Positions 40,195 to 50,575 of a DNA stretch of 64,000 nt are shown here, piece after piece. Origin of the DNA: Corallococcus sp. NCRR (lineage in GTDB: Bacteria; Myxococcota; Myxococcia; Myxococcales; Myxococcaceae); contig NZ_CP114039.1 in the NCBI RefSeq assembly GCF_026965535.1, forward strand, positions 8,973,461 to 9,037,460. The letters run 5' to 3'. The position numbers and the translations under genes were made by a program. Below the pieces are notes generated by a model. That model was not told the DNA's origin. It did not search any database and saw only the letters and a list, made by a program, of their open reading frames with translations. How positions within the stretch are numbered: position 1 is the first letter of the stretch; the number at the start of each line of letters is the position of its first letter.

Positions 40195-40698
40195 ATGATG
40201 AAGTGGCTGATGGGGCTGGCCCTGCTGGGCATCGGCGTGGCGCTGGCGTTCGCGGGCGGCCGGATGGTGTACCGCTCGAAGGTGAGCAAGGACTGGCCCA
40301 CCGTGCAGGGCACCGTGGTGAGCTCCCGCGTGGAGACGCTGCGCAGCAAGCGCGCGGTGAGCTTCCGCCCGGAGGTGAGCTACCGCTACGAGGTGAACGG
40401 CGTCCCGTACACCTCCGACACGGTGGCCTTCGACGGCCACGGCGCGGGCGGGCTCGCGGACGCGCAGGCCGTGTCGCGTCACTACACGGCGGGCGCCCCG
40501 GTGACGCTGCACTACGAGCCGGAGGACCCGTCCGTGGCGTGCCTCCAGTGCGGCGACACGGGCTTCGTGAACTACATGTTGACGCTGGGAGGCGCGGCGT
40601 TCGCGCTCGTGGCGGGCTGGGGCCTGGTGGAGATGGCCCGCTCCACCCTGCGCGACGGCAAGCGCGCCGTCCCCCAGATGCGCGCGAAGGCCCGCTAG
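40195..40698 (+). CDS. DUF3592 membrane protein
   Basis: The 167-residue protein has a membrane helix at each end (LMGLALLGIGVALAFAGG and YMLTLGGAAFALVAGWGLVEM) with a beta-rich domain between them: WPTVQGTVVSSRVE, VSYRYEVNGVPYTSDTV and VTLHYEPEDPSVACL. This is the DUF3592 layout, of unknown function. ATG 40195 has AAGGA at a good distance. Confidence 0.75.
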   Translation: MMKWLMGLALLGIGVALAFAGGRMVYRSKVSKDWPTVQGTVVSSRVETLRSKRAVSFRPEVSYRYEVNGVPYTSDTVAFDGHGAGGLADAQAVSRHYTAGAPVTLHYEPEDPSVACLQCGDTGFVNYMLTLGGAAFALVAGWGLVEMARSTLRDGKRAVPQMRAKAR

Positions 40699-40811
40699 AC
40701 GACGCCGGGCCGCCGTTCGCGTGGCCCGCTGAGCACTTTTCTCCGGAAGGCTTCGACAGACGCGGCCCACGATGCGCAACCTGGAGCGGACACCCGCTTC
40801 CTGGAGAACGC

Positions 40812-41300
40812 ATGCCCGTCACCATCCGCCCCGCGAAGGATTCGGACGCGCCCGCGCTGGGCCGCATGGGCGCGGCGCTCGCGCGCCAGCACCACGGGTT
40901 CGACCCACAGCGCTTCATGGTCCCGGACGACGTGGAGTCCGGCTACCGGTGGTGGCTGGGCAAGGAGGCCCGCCGTCCGCAGGAGGCCGTGGTGCTCGTG
41001 GCTGAATTGGACGGCGAAGTGGTGGGCTACTGCTACGGCCGGATGGAGGGCGTGGACTGGAACATGCTCCTCGACCGGTGCGGCGCCCTGCACGACATCT
41101 GGGTGGAGGCGAAGGCGCGCGGCACCGGCACCGGCCGGCTGCTCGCGGAGGCCATGGTCCAGCGGCTCACGGAGATGGGCGCGCCGCGCGTGGTGCTCCA
41201 CACCGCCGCGAAGAACGAAGCCGCGCAACGCCTGTTCGCGCGGCTGGGCTGGCGCCCCACCATGGTGGAGATGACCCGGGAGACGCCGCCCAGCGCCTGA
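40812..41300 (+). CDS. GNAT family N-acetyltransferase
   Basis: The 162-residue protein has the GNAT acetyl-CoA-binding motif A in IWVEAKARGTGTGRLLAEAM and motif B with NEAAQRLFARLGW near the end. It would transfer an acetyl group to an unknown amine substrate. The start ATG 40812 has GGAGAACGC directly upstream; the longer frame to the left is not supported. It is convergent with glnS. Confidence 0.85.
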   Translation: MPVTIRPAKDSDAPALGRMGAALARQHHGFDPQRFMVPDDVESGYRWWLGKEARRPQEAVVLVAELDGEVVGYCYGRMEGVDWNMLLDRCGALHDIWVEAKARGTGTGRLLAEAMVQRLTEMGAPRVVLHTAAKNEAAQRLFARLGWRPTMVEMTRETPPSA

Positions 41301-41316
41301 GCGCGAAGCGCGCGCC

Positions 41317-42999
<1,683 letters not shown>

Positions 43000-43059
43000 G
43001 ATGGTGCGAATCCTCTGGGAAGCTGAACCAGGGGAGCAAGGTTTTCCTGCCCCCTCGCA

Positions 43060-44196
43060 TCAGACCTCCGCCAGCAGGGACTCCCAGGCCTTCAGGGCCC
43101 GTTCAGCGGACAACTCGTCCGCCCGGTCCAGGGCCCGCTGGCGCAGCCCTTCGCGCCACCGGGCATCCGTCACCACCCGGCCCAGGGCCTGGGCCATGGC
43201 GGCGTCGTCCCCCATGGGCACCAGCACCCCTGCCCGCCCCCCGGCCAGGGCCTCCGCGGGGCCCGAGGGGCAGTCCGTGCTGACGATGGGGCAGCCGAGC
43301 GCGAGCGCCTCCAGGAGCACCATGGGCAGCCCCTCGAAGCGCGAGGACAGGGCGAACGCAGTGGCCCGCCGCATCAGCGCGTGCGGGTTGTCCGCGTAGC
43401 CCGGCATGAACACGGAGGACTCCACGCCCAGCTGCGCGACCAGCGCCTTGAGCGCCGCCTCCTGCGAGCCCACCCCCAGGATGAGCAGGTGCGTGTCCGT
43501 CCCGGCCGCCCGCATCCGGGCGTGCGCGCGAAGGAGCATGTCGAAGGACTTCTGCGGCTCCAGCCGCCCCACCGCGATGATCACCGGCTTCTTGAACACC
43601 GGCACCGCCCACGCGGGCAGGGGCGCGTCCGCCGCGGCGCGGATGCGGTCCGCGTCGACGAAGTTGGGGATGACCTCCAGCCGCTCGCGGTCCACGTTCA
43701 CCAGCTCCGCGAACGCCTTCGCGGAGTCGTAGCCGCACGCCACGATGCGGTCCATGCCCGGGTAGAGCACCTTCAGGCCCCAGAGCTGGCGCTTCGGCTG
43801 CTCGCGGTGGAAGGCGCCCCAGTCGAAGTGCACCATCCCCAACACGGGCTTGCCCAACAGCGCCCCCGCCATCCGCGCCAGCAGGGCCGCCCGGCCCTCC
43901 TGCCCGGAGACGATGATGTCCGCCTTGCGCGCCTCATGGAAAAGCCGCCAGAACATCCGAGGCAGCTCCCAGCGCCGGTAGGCCTCCACGCCCACACCCC
44001 AGGAAATGGGCACGTCCGCGGGGATGCGCCCGCGCGTGTCCGGCGGCGGCGGCCCGTGGTGGAAGAACAGCGAGGGTTCGAACCGCTCCCGGTCCAGGCC
44101 CGCCAACACGTTGCACACGGAGCGCTCGATGCCCCCCGTCCCCATGAAGACGAGCGTGAACAACACGCGCCGCCGCCCGGGAGCCGGGACCGCCAT
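43060..44196 (-). CDS. glycosyltransferase family 4
   Basis: The 378-residue GT-B enzyme begins RRVLFTLVFMGTGGIERSVCNVLAGL and has the GT4 C-terminal motif SRFEGLPMVLLEALALGCPIVSTDCPSGPAE (E-x7-E, about 275-305), plus VGRLEPQKSFDMLLRA. It would transfer a sugar from a nucleotide donor in the cytoplasm, for exopolysaccharide or lipopolysaccharide synthesis. The start could also be ATG 44313, which has AAGGTG upstream and would add 39 residues of low conservation. Confidence 0.85.
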   Translation of the reverse strand: MAVPAPGRRRVLFTLVFMGTGGIERSVCNVLAGLDRERFEPSLFFHHGPPPPDTRGRIPADVPISWGVGVEAYRRWELPRMFWRLFHEARKADIIVSGQEGRAALLARMAGALLGKPVLGMVHFDWGAFHREQPKRQLWGLKVLYPGMDRIVACGYDSAKAFAELVNVDRERLEVIPNFVDADRIRAAADAPLPAWAVPVFKKPVIIAVGRLEPQKSFDMLLRAHARMRAAGTDTHLLILGVGSQEAALKALVAQLGVESSVFMPGYADNPHALMRRATAFALSSRFEGLPMVLLEALALGCPIVSTDCPSGPAEALAGGRAGVLVPMGDDAAMAQALGRVVTDARWREGLRQRALDRADELSAERALKAWESLLAEV

Positions 44197-44615
44197 CTCT
44201 TGCCGCGCCTGCGGTTCCAATGTCTGGGATTCCCGGTAAGAAACGATTTTCTGACCTCCCGCACGGGGTTCGGATGTGCGCCGAGCCCACCTCGGGAGTG
44301 GGGCGTTGATCATTAGCCCACGCACCTTGCGATAGGTAGCGAAGGTCACCTGTCGCCGCCACCCAGCAGACAGTTGCACGGCGCCCTTCCGGTGGATCTC
44401 CCGGGGGCGCACACGCCATGCCGGAACAGCGGCTGCCAGCAGCCCCCTGATACACCGTTGAAACACCCGGGTGGCGGCCCGCCGGGCGAGCCCCAGCGTT
44501 GACGTGTCAGGGGGCGCTGGACGTGTCAAAGGGCGAGGCTCGTTGCCTGGGGACGCAACGAGCCCGGGGACCTGCCAGGAACGGGATTCCGGGTATAGGC
44601 TCACAGTCCATCCTC
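44197..44615. other. divergent intergenic region with inverted and direct repeats
   Basis: These 419 bp separate the GT4 and hydrolase genes. They contain a direct repeat GACGTGTCA (44501-44509 and 44520-44528), a perfect 10-bp inverted repeat (44537-44546 and 44555-44564, 8-nt spacer) and a TATAGG at 44594-44599 that could be a -10 element for the hydrolase gene. The repeats are positioned like operators of that promoter. No gene is apparent, unless the GT4 frame begins at 44313. Confidence 0.45.
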
Positions 44616-45515
44616 GTGAAGAACCCCATCCGCCTCCGTCCCGCCCGTTTCATCGCGCTCGCCCTGCTGGGCGTGCTCGCGGTGGCGGCCGTCATCGCGT
44701 ATCGCAACGTCCGGACCGCGCGCGCGGTATTGCACCCCGCGCGCCAACCGTTGAAGCCGGTGGCGGAGGGCGTGCTCGCGGAGCGCACGGACGTGGTGCT
44801 GCGCACGCGGGACGGCCTGTCGCTGCGCGGCTGGTACCTGCCTTCGCGCAACCGCGCGGCGGTGGTGGTGATGCACGGCTTCGCGGAGAACCGCACGCAG
44901 ATGCTCTTCGAGGCGGAGGTGCTCTCACGCGCGGGCTACGGCGTGCTGCTCTTCGACTCGCGCGGCCACGGTGAGAGCGAGGGCGACCTGGTGACCTGGG
45001 GCGACCGCGAGCGCGAGGACCTGCGCGCGGCGGTGGACTTCGTCTCTCGGCGCGACGACGTGGATCCCTCCCGCCTGGGCGTGCTGGGCTTCTCCATGGG
45101 CGGCACCACCGCGATGCTGGGCGCCCTCGATGACGGACGCCTCAAGGCGGTGGCCGCCGCGGGCGCCTACCCGTCGCTGGAGGCGGACACGCGGTACAGC
45201 TACGGCAAGTGGGGGCCGCTGAGCGTCCAGCCGGTGCTCTGGACCCTGCGCCTGTCCGGCGTGGACGTGGACGCGGTGGACCCCATGAAGCGCCTGTGCG
45301 ACTTGAAGGGCCGGCCGCTCCTGCTGATCAACGGCGACGTCGACGAGTACGCGCCTGCGTTCCTCCAGGACGCGCTCTTCCAGGCCGCGTGCGAGCCCAA
45401 GGCCTACTGGGTGGTGCCCGGCGCGCACCACGGCGAGTACGCGAAGAAGGCCCCGGAGGAGTACGCGCGCCACCTGCGCGACTTCTTCGGCGCGGCGCTG
45501 CTCAGCGGCTCCTGA
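44616..45515 (+). CDS. membrane-anchored alpha/beta hydrolase
   Basis: The 299-residue protein starts at GTG 44616 with one hydrophobic anchor (FIALALLGVLAVAAVIAY) and an alpha/beta hydrolase domain: oxyanion VVMHGFAENR, nucleophile GFSMGG (Ser160), Asp in NGDVDEYAP and His in GAHHGEY. It resembles the DUF-type 'alpha/beta hydrolase, BAAT/dienelactone' group. It would cleave esters, amides or peptides at the envelope. The last 14 bp overlap the convergent transferase gene. Confidence 0.85.
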   Translation: MKNPIRLRPARFIALALLGVLAVAAVIAYRNVRTARAVLHPARQPLKPVAEGVLAERTDVVLRTRDGLSLRGWYLPSRNRAAVVVMHGFAENRTQMLFEAEVLSRAGYGVLLFDSRGHGESEGDLVTWGDREREDLRAAVDFVSRRDDVDPSRLGVLGFSMGGTTAMLGALDDGRLKAVAAAGAYPSLEADTRYSYGKWGPLSVQPVLWTLRLSGVDVDAVDPMKRLCDLKGRPLLLINGDVDEYAPAFLQDALFQAACEPKAYWVVPGAHHGEYAKKAPEEYARHLRDFFGAALLSGS

Positions 45516-46314
45516 CCCCCGCGTCCGGCCCCACCCACTCCGGCGCTTGCGCGTCAGCCGCGGCTTCTGGCGCGTCAACCGCGGCACGCCACTCCGGGGG
45601 CGCGTCCAGCGCGGGCCGGCCCTCCAGCAGCTCATGCGGGCGGAAGCCGGCCTTGTAGCGAAGCGAGTCGCACGCCAGCACGCGGTAGCCCAGGTACACG
45701 TGGGGGATGCCCCGCTCTCGCGCCAGCTCCACCTGGAACAGCACGCTCGCCTTGCCCAGGGACAGCCGCGCGTAGGCCGGGTCGTAGAAGAAGTACACCG
45801 CGCTCCACACGCGCGGCGTCTCGTCGCACAGGCCCAGCCCCACCAGCTTCGGGCCCGTGGGGTCGCTGTCGTCGTACCAGGCCACCTCGCGCGCGGACGG
45901 GTGCGGGAAGGCGAACTGGAGCGAATACTCGCGCGCCCCCAGTTCGGACGCCTCCCAGTCGCGGGAGGCTTCGCGATCCGCGTGCCACGCCCGGTACAGC
46001 GCCAGGCGCTCCTCGTCCACGCGCGGCGGGCCTACCTCCACGCGCAGGTGCGCGCACGCGGCGCGGGCCCGGCGCTGGCTGCGGTTGGGCGTGAAGCCCT
46101 CCACCGGCACGCGCAGGGACACGCACTCATGACACGACGCGCAGGCGGGCCGGAAGTACTGCGGGCCGAAGCGGCGCCACCCGCGCACGAGCAGGTGCTC
46201 GTACTCCTGCGCCGTGACGTTGCGCATCAGCAGCGTCTCCAGCGACGCCTCCCGCCCCGGCAGGTAGCTGCACGGGCGCGGTTCTTCAATTTCGTGTGCC
46301 AGCAGGACGGCCAT
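45502..46314 (-). CDS. aminoacyl-tRNA:protein transferase (ATE/Bpt family)
   Basis: The 270-residue protein has the N-terminal ATE domain with the Cys cluster (CSYLPGREASLETL, ACASCHECVSLRVP) and the C-terminal acyltransferase-like domain with YFFYDP, SLGKASVLFQVELA and a YLGYRVLACDSLRYKAGFRP motif. Such enzymes add Leu or Arg from aminoacyl-tRNA to protein N-termini and mark them for ClpAP degradation. I cannot tell Bpt (leucyl) from Ate (arginyl) by eye. ATG 46314 has GGAAGGGAAC upstream. The last 50 residues are Ala/Pro-rich and variable. Confidence 0.85.
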   Translation of the reverse strand: MAVLLAHEIEEPRPCSYLPGREASLETLLMRNVTAQEYEHLLVRGWRRFGPQYFRPACASCHECVSLRVPVEGFTPNRSQRRARAACAHLRVEVGPPRVDEERLALYRAWHADREASRDWEASELGAREYSLQFAFPHPSAREVAWYDDSDPTGPKLVGLGLCDETPRVWSAVYFFYDPAYARLSLGKASVLFQVELARERGIPHVYLGYRVLACDSLRYKAGFRPHELLEGRPALDAPPEWRAAVDAPEAAADAQAPEWVGPDAGVRSR

Positions 46315-46428
46315 CGGTGTTCCCTTCCTGTCGGCCCCAGGCTCCGGCGTCAAGCCATGCCTGCCCGTCCGGCGACCCACCTTCCGTCGGAAACGACCCG
46401 TTCAGGTGGGCCGTTCCGTATCCAGAAG

Positions 46429-46444
46429 TGGCACACCGACTGCA
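46429..46444 (+). promoter_or_regulatory. sigma-54 type -24/-12 promoter
   Basis: TGGCAC at 46429-46434 and CTGCA at 46440-46444 match the sigma-54 consensus (TGGCAC-N5-TTGCA) with one mismatch; the invariant GG and GC are 10 bp apart. The predicted transcript start is near 46456, 35 bp before the small ORF. Myxobacteria use many sigma-54 promoters with enhancer-binding proteins. Confidence 0.6.
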
Positions 46445-46490
46445 AGTCACCGGCTGGAGCCGAACCGCTTGCGGAAGAGGACGAACGCAC

Positions 46491-46661
46491 ATGGCCCGCG
46501 AGGAACTGCATCCCGGATGGCTGCCGCTGGACCCCGAGGAGGCCGAGGGCCCCCTCTTGGATGACGCCTTCCACGAGGAGGACGAGGCCTTCCACCACGC
46601 CGCCGGAGCCGACGCCGTGGACGACCTGGACGCGTTCGATTTCGCCGTCGCCAGCTACTGA
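46491..46661 (+). CDS. small acidic protein, 56 residues
   Basis: The ORF starts at ATG 46491 with GGAAGAGG upstream. The product is very acidic, with runs of Asp and Glu (FHEEDEAFHH, AVDDLDAFDF) and ends in SY; no Cys, no signal or membrane segment. I do not know a family. It lies directly behind a sigma-54 type promoter and before a 7-bp inverted repeat (46667-46673/46680-46686). It could be a small regulator, an anti-factor or a metal-binding protein; the function is unknown. Confidence 0.5.
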   Translation: MAREELHPGWLPLDPEEAEGPLLDDAFHEEDEAFHHAAGADAVDDLDAFDFAVASY

Positions 46662-46923
46662 GAAACCCGTGGCCGGGCAGCCACGGTGTGGCAGCCCTGT
46701 CGCGATCCGACCGTGATTTTTTCCGGTCCGCCCCCGGCTGAGGCCGTAGAAACTTCCGAGAAACCGATAGACCGACACCCTGTGTTCGCCTCCCCGGACA
46801 GCAGGCGGGTAACCCCGGACACAGGGGCCGGGGCGCAATGCCCCCGGGTGGCGGAATGCCCCACGCGCGTGAGGCCTGGCTGGCTTCTCAGTCGTGGGGC
46901 GCCACCGGTATAAACCGGGGCCT

Positions 46924-47775
46924 ATGTCATCGGTCGACGTCTCGGTGGTGATGCCCACGTACAAGCGCGAGAAGGACGTGGTGGAGGCCATCCACTCCGC
47001 GCTGCGTCAAGAAGGCGTCCAGGTGGAGGTCATCGTCCTGGACGACTCCGCGGAGGGCACGGCCCGGGACGCGGTGCGGGGCATTGGCGATGCCCGCGTG
47101 CGCTACTTCAAGCAGGAGGTGCCGTCCAAGGGGCGCCCCGCGCTGGTGCGCAACCACGGCGCCACACTGGCGACGGGCCGCTACCTGCACTTCCTGGACG
47201 ACGACGACCTGCTCGCCGAAGGGGCGCTCAAGGCCATGGTGTCGGCGCTGGACGCGCGGCCGGACGCGGGCGTCGCGGTGGGCTGGGTGGTGCCCTTCAG
47301 CGAGGACCCGGAGTGGCTGGAGGACAAGAGCACCTACTTCGAGCGCGTGGCGAAGGTGGGGGCCACCACGCCCAACAGCGCGTGGACGGTGGCGCACATC
47401 CTGTTCCTGGGCACGCTGTACGTGAACTCCGCGTGCATGGTGCGCCGCGAATACTTCCAGCCCCTGGGCGGGTTCGATCCGAACATCCCCGTCTACGAGG
47501 ACGTGGACTTCTACATGCGCGGCATCCGCCGCTACGGCCACGTGTACGTGAACCGGCCCATCCTCAACTACCGGGTGGGCAAGCCGTCGCTGATGAATGA
47601 TTTGGGCAAGACGGGCGCGAAGGTGGAGAAGTCCGTGGCGGAGTCCAACGCCATCATCCACAACAAGTACCGGCGCGAGCACGGCGAGCTGGAGTACCGG
47701 CTCCTGCAGATGGCCACGCGCGCGCTGAAGGGCCGCTTCGGCCTCACGCGCTACCTCCCCCTCAAGCTGCCGTAA
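46924..47775 (+). CDS. glycosyltransferase family 2
   Basis: The 283-residue GT-A enzyme begins VSVVMPTYKRE, has the donor-binding VLDDS (Asp-Asp) and the acidic DDDD stretch in HFLDDDDLLAEG, then EDVDFYMRGIRRYG as catalytic-base region. It would transfer a sugar to a polysaccharide, lipid or natural product. ATG 46924 lies only 10 bp after a TATAAA at 46909-46914, so the transcript may be leaderless. The next gene, a PLP decarboxylase, begins 25 bp downstream and is probably in the same operon. Confidence 0.88.
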   Translation: MSSVDVSVVMPTYKREKDVVEAIHSALRQEGVQVEVIVLDDSAEGTARDAVRGIGDARVRYFKQEVPSKGRPALVRNHGATLATGRYLHFLDDDDLLAEGALKAMVSALDARPDAGVAVGWVVPFSEDPEWLEDKSTYFERVAKVGATTPNSAWTVAHILFLGTLYVNSACMVRREYFQPLGGFDPNIPVYEDVDFYMRGIRRYGHVYVNRPILNYRVGKPSLMNDLGKTGAKVEKSVAESNAIIHNKYRREHGELEYRLLQMATRALKGRFGLTRYLPLKLP

Positions 47776-47800
47776 GCGTTTCCTGAAAGGGCCTCTCCCC

Positions 47801-49246
47801 GTGAGCCTGCGTCGTCGTCTCGTTGGAACCGCCAAGCGCCAGTTGAAGCAGACCCTGGGGCCCGTCGTGCAGCGCGCCATGGCCCCCGCCCGCGCCTTCC
47901 TCCCCCCGGAGACGTGGGGCCTGGAGTCGCGCGGCGGCCAGGGCCTCTTCCTGGAGGGAGTGTCGCTGTCCCAGCTGGCCCAGGAGTACGGCTCGCCGCT
48001 GCACGTGGTGCACCTGGCGGCGCTGCACCGCAACGCGGACGCGTTCCAGGCGGTGCCCCCGGGCGCGGCGGGCGGCTGCGAGGTGTACTACTCGTACAAG
48101 ACCAACCCCGTGCCGGGCGTGCTGTCCGCGCTGCACGCGCGCGGCGTGGGCGCGGAGGTGATCTCCGCCTATGAGCTGTGGCTCGCGCTCAAGCTGGGCG
48201 TGGCGCCGGAGCGCATCGTCTACAACGGCCCGGTGAAGTCGGACGCGTCCATCCGCGAGTCCATCACCCGGGGCATCGGCCTGCTGGCCGCGAACCACCG
48301 CGAGGAGCTGGACGTCTTCTCACGCCACGCGGCGCAAGTGGGCAAGCGCCCGCGCGTGGCCGTGCGGGTGACGACCATGTCGGGCTGGACGTCACAGTTC
48401 GGCACGCCCATCGCGGGCGGCCAGGCCATGGCGGCGTACCGGCAGGCGATGGCCTCCGGCAACCTGGACGTGGTGGGCCTGCACGCGCACCGGGGCGAGC
48501 TCATCCGCACGGAGGCGGAGCTGGAGGGCTTCGTCGGCTCGGTGCTGGACTTCGCGGACGAGCTGCACCGCGAGCTGGGGTTGGACCTGGAGGTGCTGGA
48601 CCTGGGCGGCAGCCTCTGCACGCCGACGGTGGAGCACATCGAGCAGCGGGACTGGCGGCTCAACCTCACCTTCCAGCGCGACCTGCCCGCGCCGGACTTC
48701 GCGGCGGCGCTCTCCATCGAGCGGTACGTGGCGAAGGTGGTGGCCCAGGTGGAGACGCACTACGCGAAGAAGGGCCGCAGGCGCCCGCGCATCTTCCTGG
48801 AGCCGGGCCGCGCGATGACGGGCAACACGCAGCTGTTGCTGGGCCGCGTGCACGCGCTCAAGGAGGGCGGCGAGCGGACGTGGGCGGTGCTCGACATGGG
48901 CATCAACCACGCCGAATGCGTGCGCAACGAGTACCACCAGCTCTTCCACGTCGAGCGGCCGGCCGCGCCGGCACACAAGGCGTACACGGTGGTGGGCCCC
49001 ATCTGCACCCCGGCGGACACGCTGTACCACGCGGTGCGGCTGCCGGAGCTGAAGGTGGGCGACACGCTGGCCATCATGGACGCGGGCGCGTACTTCGTGC
49101 CCTTCGGCACGTCCTTCTCCTTCCCGCAGCCGGCCATCGTGAGCGTGGAGGGCGGGAAGGTGCGCCGCTTGCGCCGGGCGGAGACGCACGAGGACCTGAT
49201 CACCTTCGATGATCCGGTGCCCTCGGCGTCCCGTGCCGCGGGGTGA
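47801..49246 (+). CDS. PLP-dependent decarboxylase, fold III (diaminopimelate/ornithine type)
   Basis: The 481-residue protein has the PLP lysine in YSYKTN (Lys100), an HAHRGE stretch where the family has HVGS, DLGGS (phosphate binding), EPGRAMTG and GPICTPADTL (substrate Cys/Asp). This is the fold-III group of diaminopimelate, ornithine and related amino-acid decarboxylases, but the 50-residue N-terminal extension and the HAHRG variant suggest a specialised member, as in natural-product or polyamine-like pathways. GTG 47801 follows the GT2 gene by 25 bp. Confidence 0.85.
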   Translation: MSLRRRLVGTAKRQLKQTLGPVVQRAMAPARAFLPPETWGLESRGGQGLFLEGVSLSQLAQEYGSPLHVVHLAALHRNADAFQAVPPGAAGGCEVYYSYKTNPVPGVLSALHARGVGAEVISAYELWLALKLGVAPERIVYNGPVKSDASIRESITRGIGLLAANHREELDVFSRHAAQVGKRPRVAVRVTTMSGWTSQFGTPIAGGQAMAAYRQAMASGNLDVVGLHAHRGELIRTEAELEGFVGSVLDFADELHRELGLDLEVLDLGGSLCTPTVEHIEQRDWRLNLTFQRDLPAPDFAAALSIERYVAKVVAQVETHYAKKGRRRPRIFLEPGRAMTGNTQLLLGRVHALKEGGERTWAVLDMGINHAECVRNEYHQLFHVERPAAPAHKAYTVVGPICTPADTLYHAVRLPELKVGDTLAIMDAGAYFVPFGTSFSFPQPAIVSVEGGKVRRLRRAETHEDLITFDDPVPSASRAAG

Positions 49247-49255
49247 CGGTCCCCT

Positions 49256-50575
49256 TCAGCGGTTGAAGACCATCATCCGCAGGAAGGCGCGGGGGTGGCG
49301 CGCGGCCCCATAGGAGATGGTGGCCAGCTCCACCGCCGCGGGCATCATGTCGTCCCGGTCGATGAGCGGATCCACCGCCGTCTCCTTGTGGGTGTTGAAC
49401 CACTGGCGCCACTGCCGGGCCTCGTCCGCGGGCAGCGCGCCGGACAGCCGCTGGAGGTTGAGCAGCATCTCCAGCGCGATGCGGTTGCAGAACACCGCGT
49501 CCTCGTGCGCGGCGCTGGCGTCGCGTGCGTCCTCCACCGCGCGCCGGAGCGCGTCCTTGTCCCCGGTGGCCGCGTGGTACGCGAGCAGCGGCAGGGGCAG
49601 CCCCCGCGCGATGTCGAAGCCCATCTGCCCGTAGAAGCGCGGGTTGAAGTCGATGAGGAGGTACGAGTCCTTCGTCTGGATGAACTCCACCTCGAAGACG
49701 CCGTGGTAGCCCAGCTTCTTGCACAGCCGGGTGAGCCCCGCGACCAGGTCCGGGCGCAGCGGCGCGGACTCGAAGCAGACGCCCACGCCCAGGCGGCGCG
49801 GACGCTGGAGGACCTTCATCGCGGCGCGGGCCTCGAAGAGCTCGCCGGACTCATCCACGAAGCCGGAGAGGCTGTAGATGCCCTCCGCGGCCTCCGGGTG
49901 GAACTCCTGCACCATGGGGTTCACCACGGCCGGGTCGAACTTCACGAGCATGGGCGCGTAGGTGTCCCGCGCGAACTCGCGGTACTCGCGCGCCAGGTCG
50001 TCCGGCGAGGACACCGGCTGGCCCTTGCGGTGCGTGGCGTGGAGGATCTGCGTGGTGGGCTTGAGCAGCACCGGGAAGTTCGCCTCGCGGCGCACCTGCT
50101 CCAGGTCCTCCTCCGACTGCGGGAACCAGGTGCGCGGCAGGTGCAGCCCCACCTCCGTGCCCACCTCGTAGAGGCGGCGCTTGTTGAGCAGGCCGTACAC
50201 CGCGTCCACGCCCGGGTCGTAGAGGTGGAAGAGGTCCTCCAGCTTGGAGCGGTGCGCGGAGATGAGCCACGCCAGCTCGTCGCTCGTCGGGTAGAGCACG
50301 TGCTTGACGGGCTCGCGCAGGCCGAAGTCCACCAGCCACTGGAGGAAGGCCTCCGGCTGGGACTCCGGCGGGCACTGCACGCGGCGGCTGACGAAGCGCG
50401 AGTAGCTGGCCGGTCCCAGGCGGCCGGTGTCCGCCACCGTCACGTCCACGCCGTGGCGGCCCAGACAGCGGGCGGCGGCCAGGGTGCCGTAGAAGTTGGC
50501 GGAGAACAGCAACGCGGGGGGCCGGGCCGCGATGATGGCCGCGGGGGCCTCATCGGAGTAGGCGGCCTCTTCCAT
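49256..50575 (-). CDS. ATP-grasp domain ligase
   Basis: The 439-residue protein has an N-terminal Rossmann-like domain (PPALLFSANFYGTLAAARCLGRHG) and an ATP-grasp core: FPVLLKPTTQI, MVQEFHPEAAEG, LGYHGVFEVEFI and YLLIDFNPRFYGQMGFD (Mg-binding E-x-x-x-x-x-x-x-x-x-N-P-R). ATP-grasp enzymes join a carboxylate to an amine or thiol with ATP. The start is uncertain: ATG 50575 has GGAG 8 bp upstream and begins just before the conserved part; ATG 50755 would add 60 Arg/Ser-rich residues with a spurious-looking signal. It faces the decarboxylase gene across 9 bp. Confidence 0.82.
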   Translation of the reverse strand: MEEAAYSDEAPAAIIAARPPALLFSANFYGTLAAARCLGRHGVDVTVADTGRLGPASYSRFVSRRVQCPPESQPEAFLQWLVDFGLREPVKHVLYPTSDELAWLISAHRSKLEDLFHLYDPGVDAVYGLLNKRRLYEVGTEVGLHLPRTWFPQSEEDLEQVRREANFPVLLKPTTQILHATHRKGQPVSSPDDLAREYREFARDTYAPMLVKFDPAVVNPMVQEFHPEAAEGIYSLSGFVDESGELFEARAAMKVLQRPRRLGVGVCFESAPLRPDLVAGLTRLCKKLGYHGVFEVEFIQTKDSYLLIDFNPRFYGQMGFDIARGLPLPLLAYHAATGDKDALRRAVEDARDASAAHEDAVFCNRIALEMLLNLQRLSGALPADEARQWRQWFNTHKETAVDPLIDRDDMMPAAVELATISYGAARHPRAFLRMMVFNR

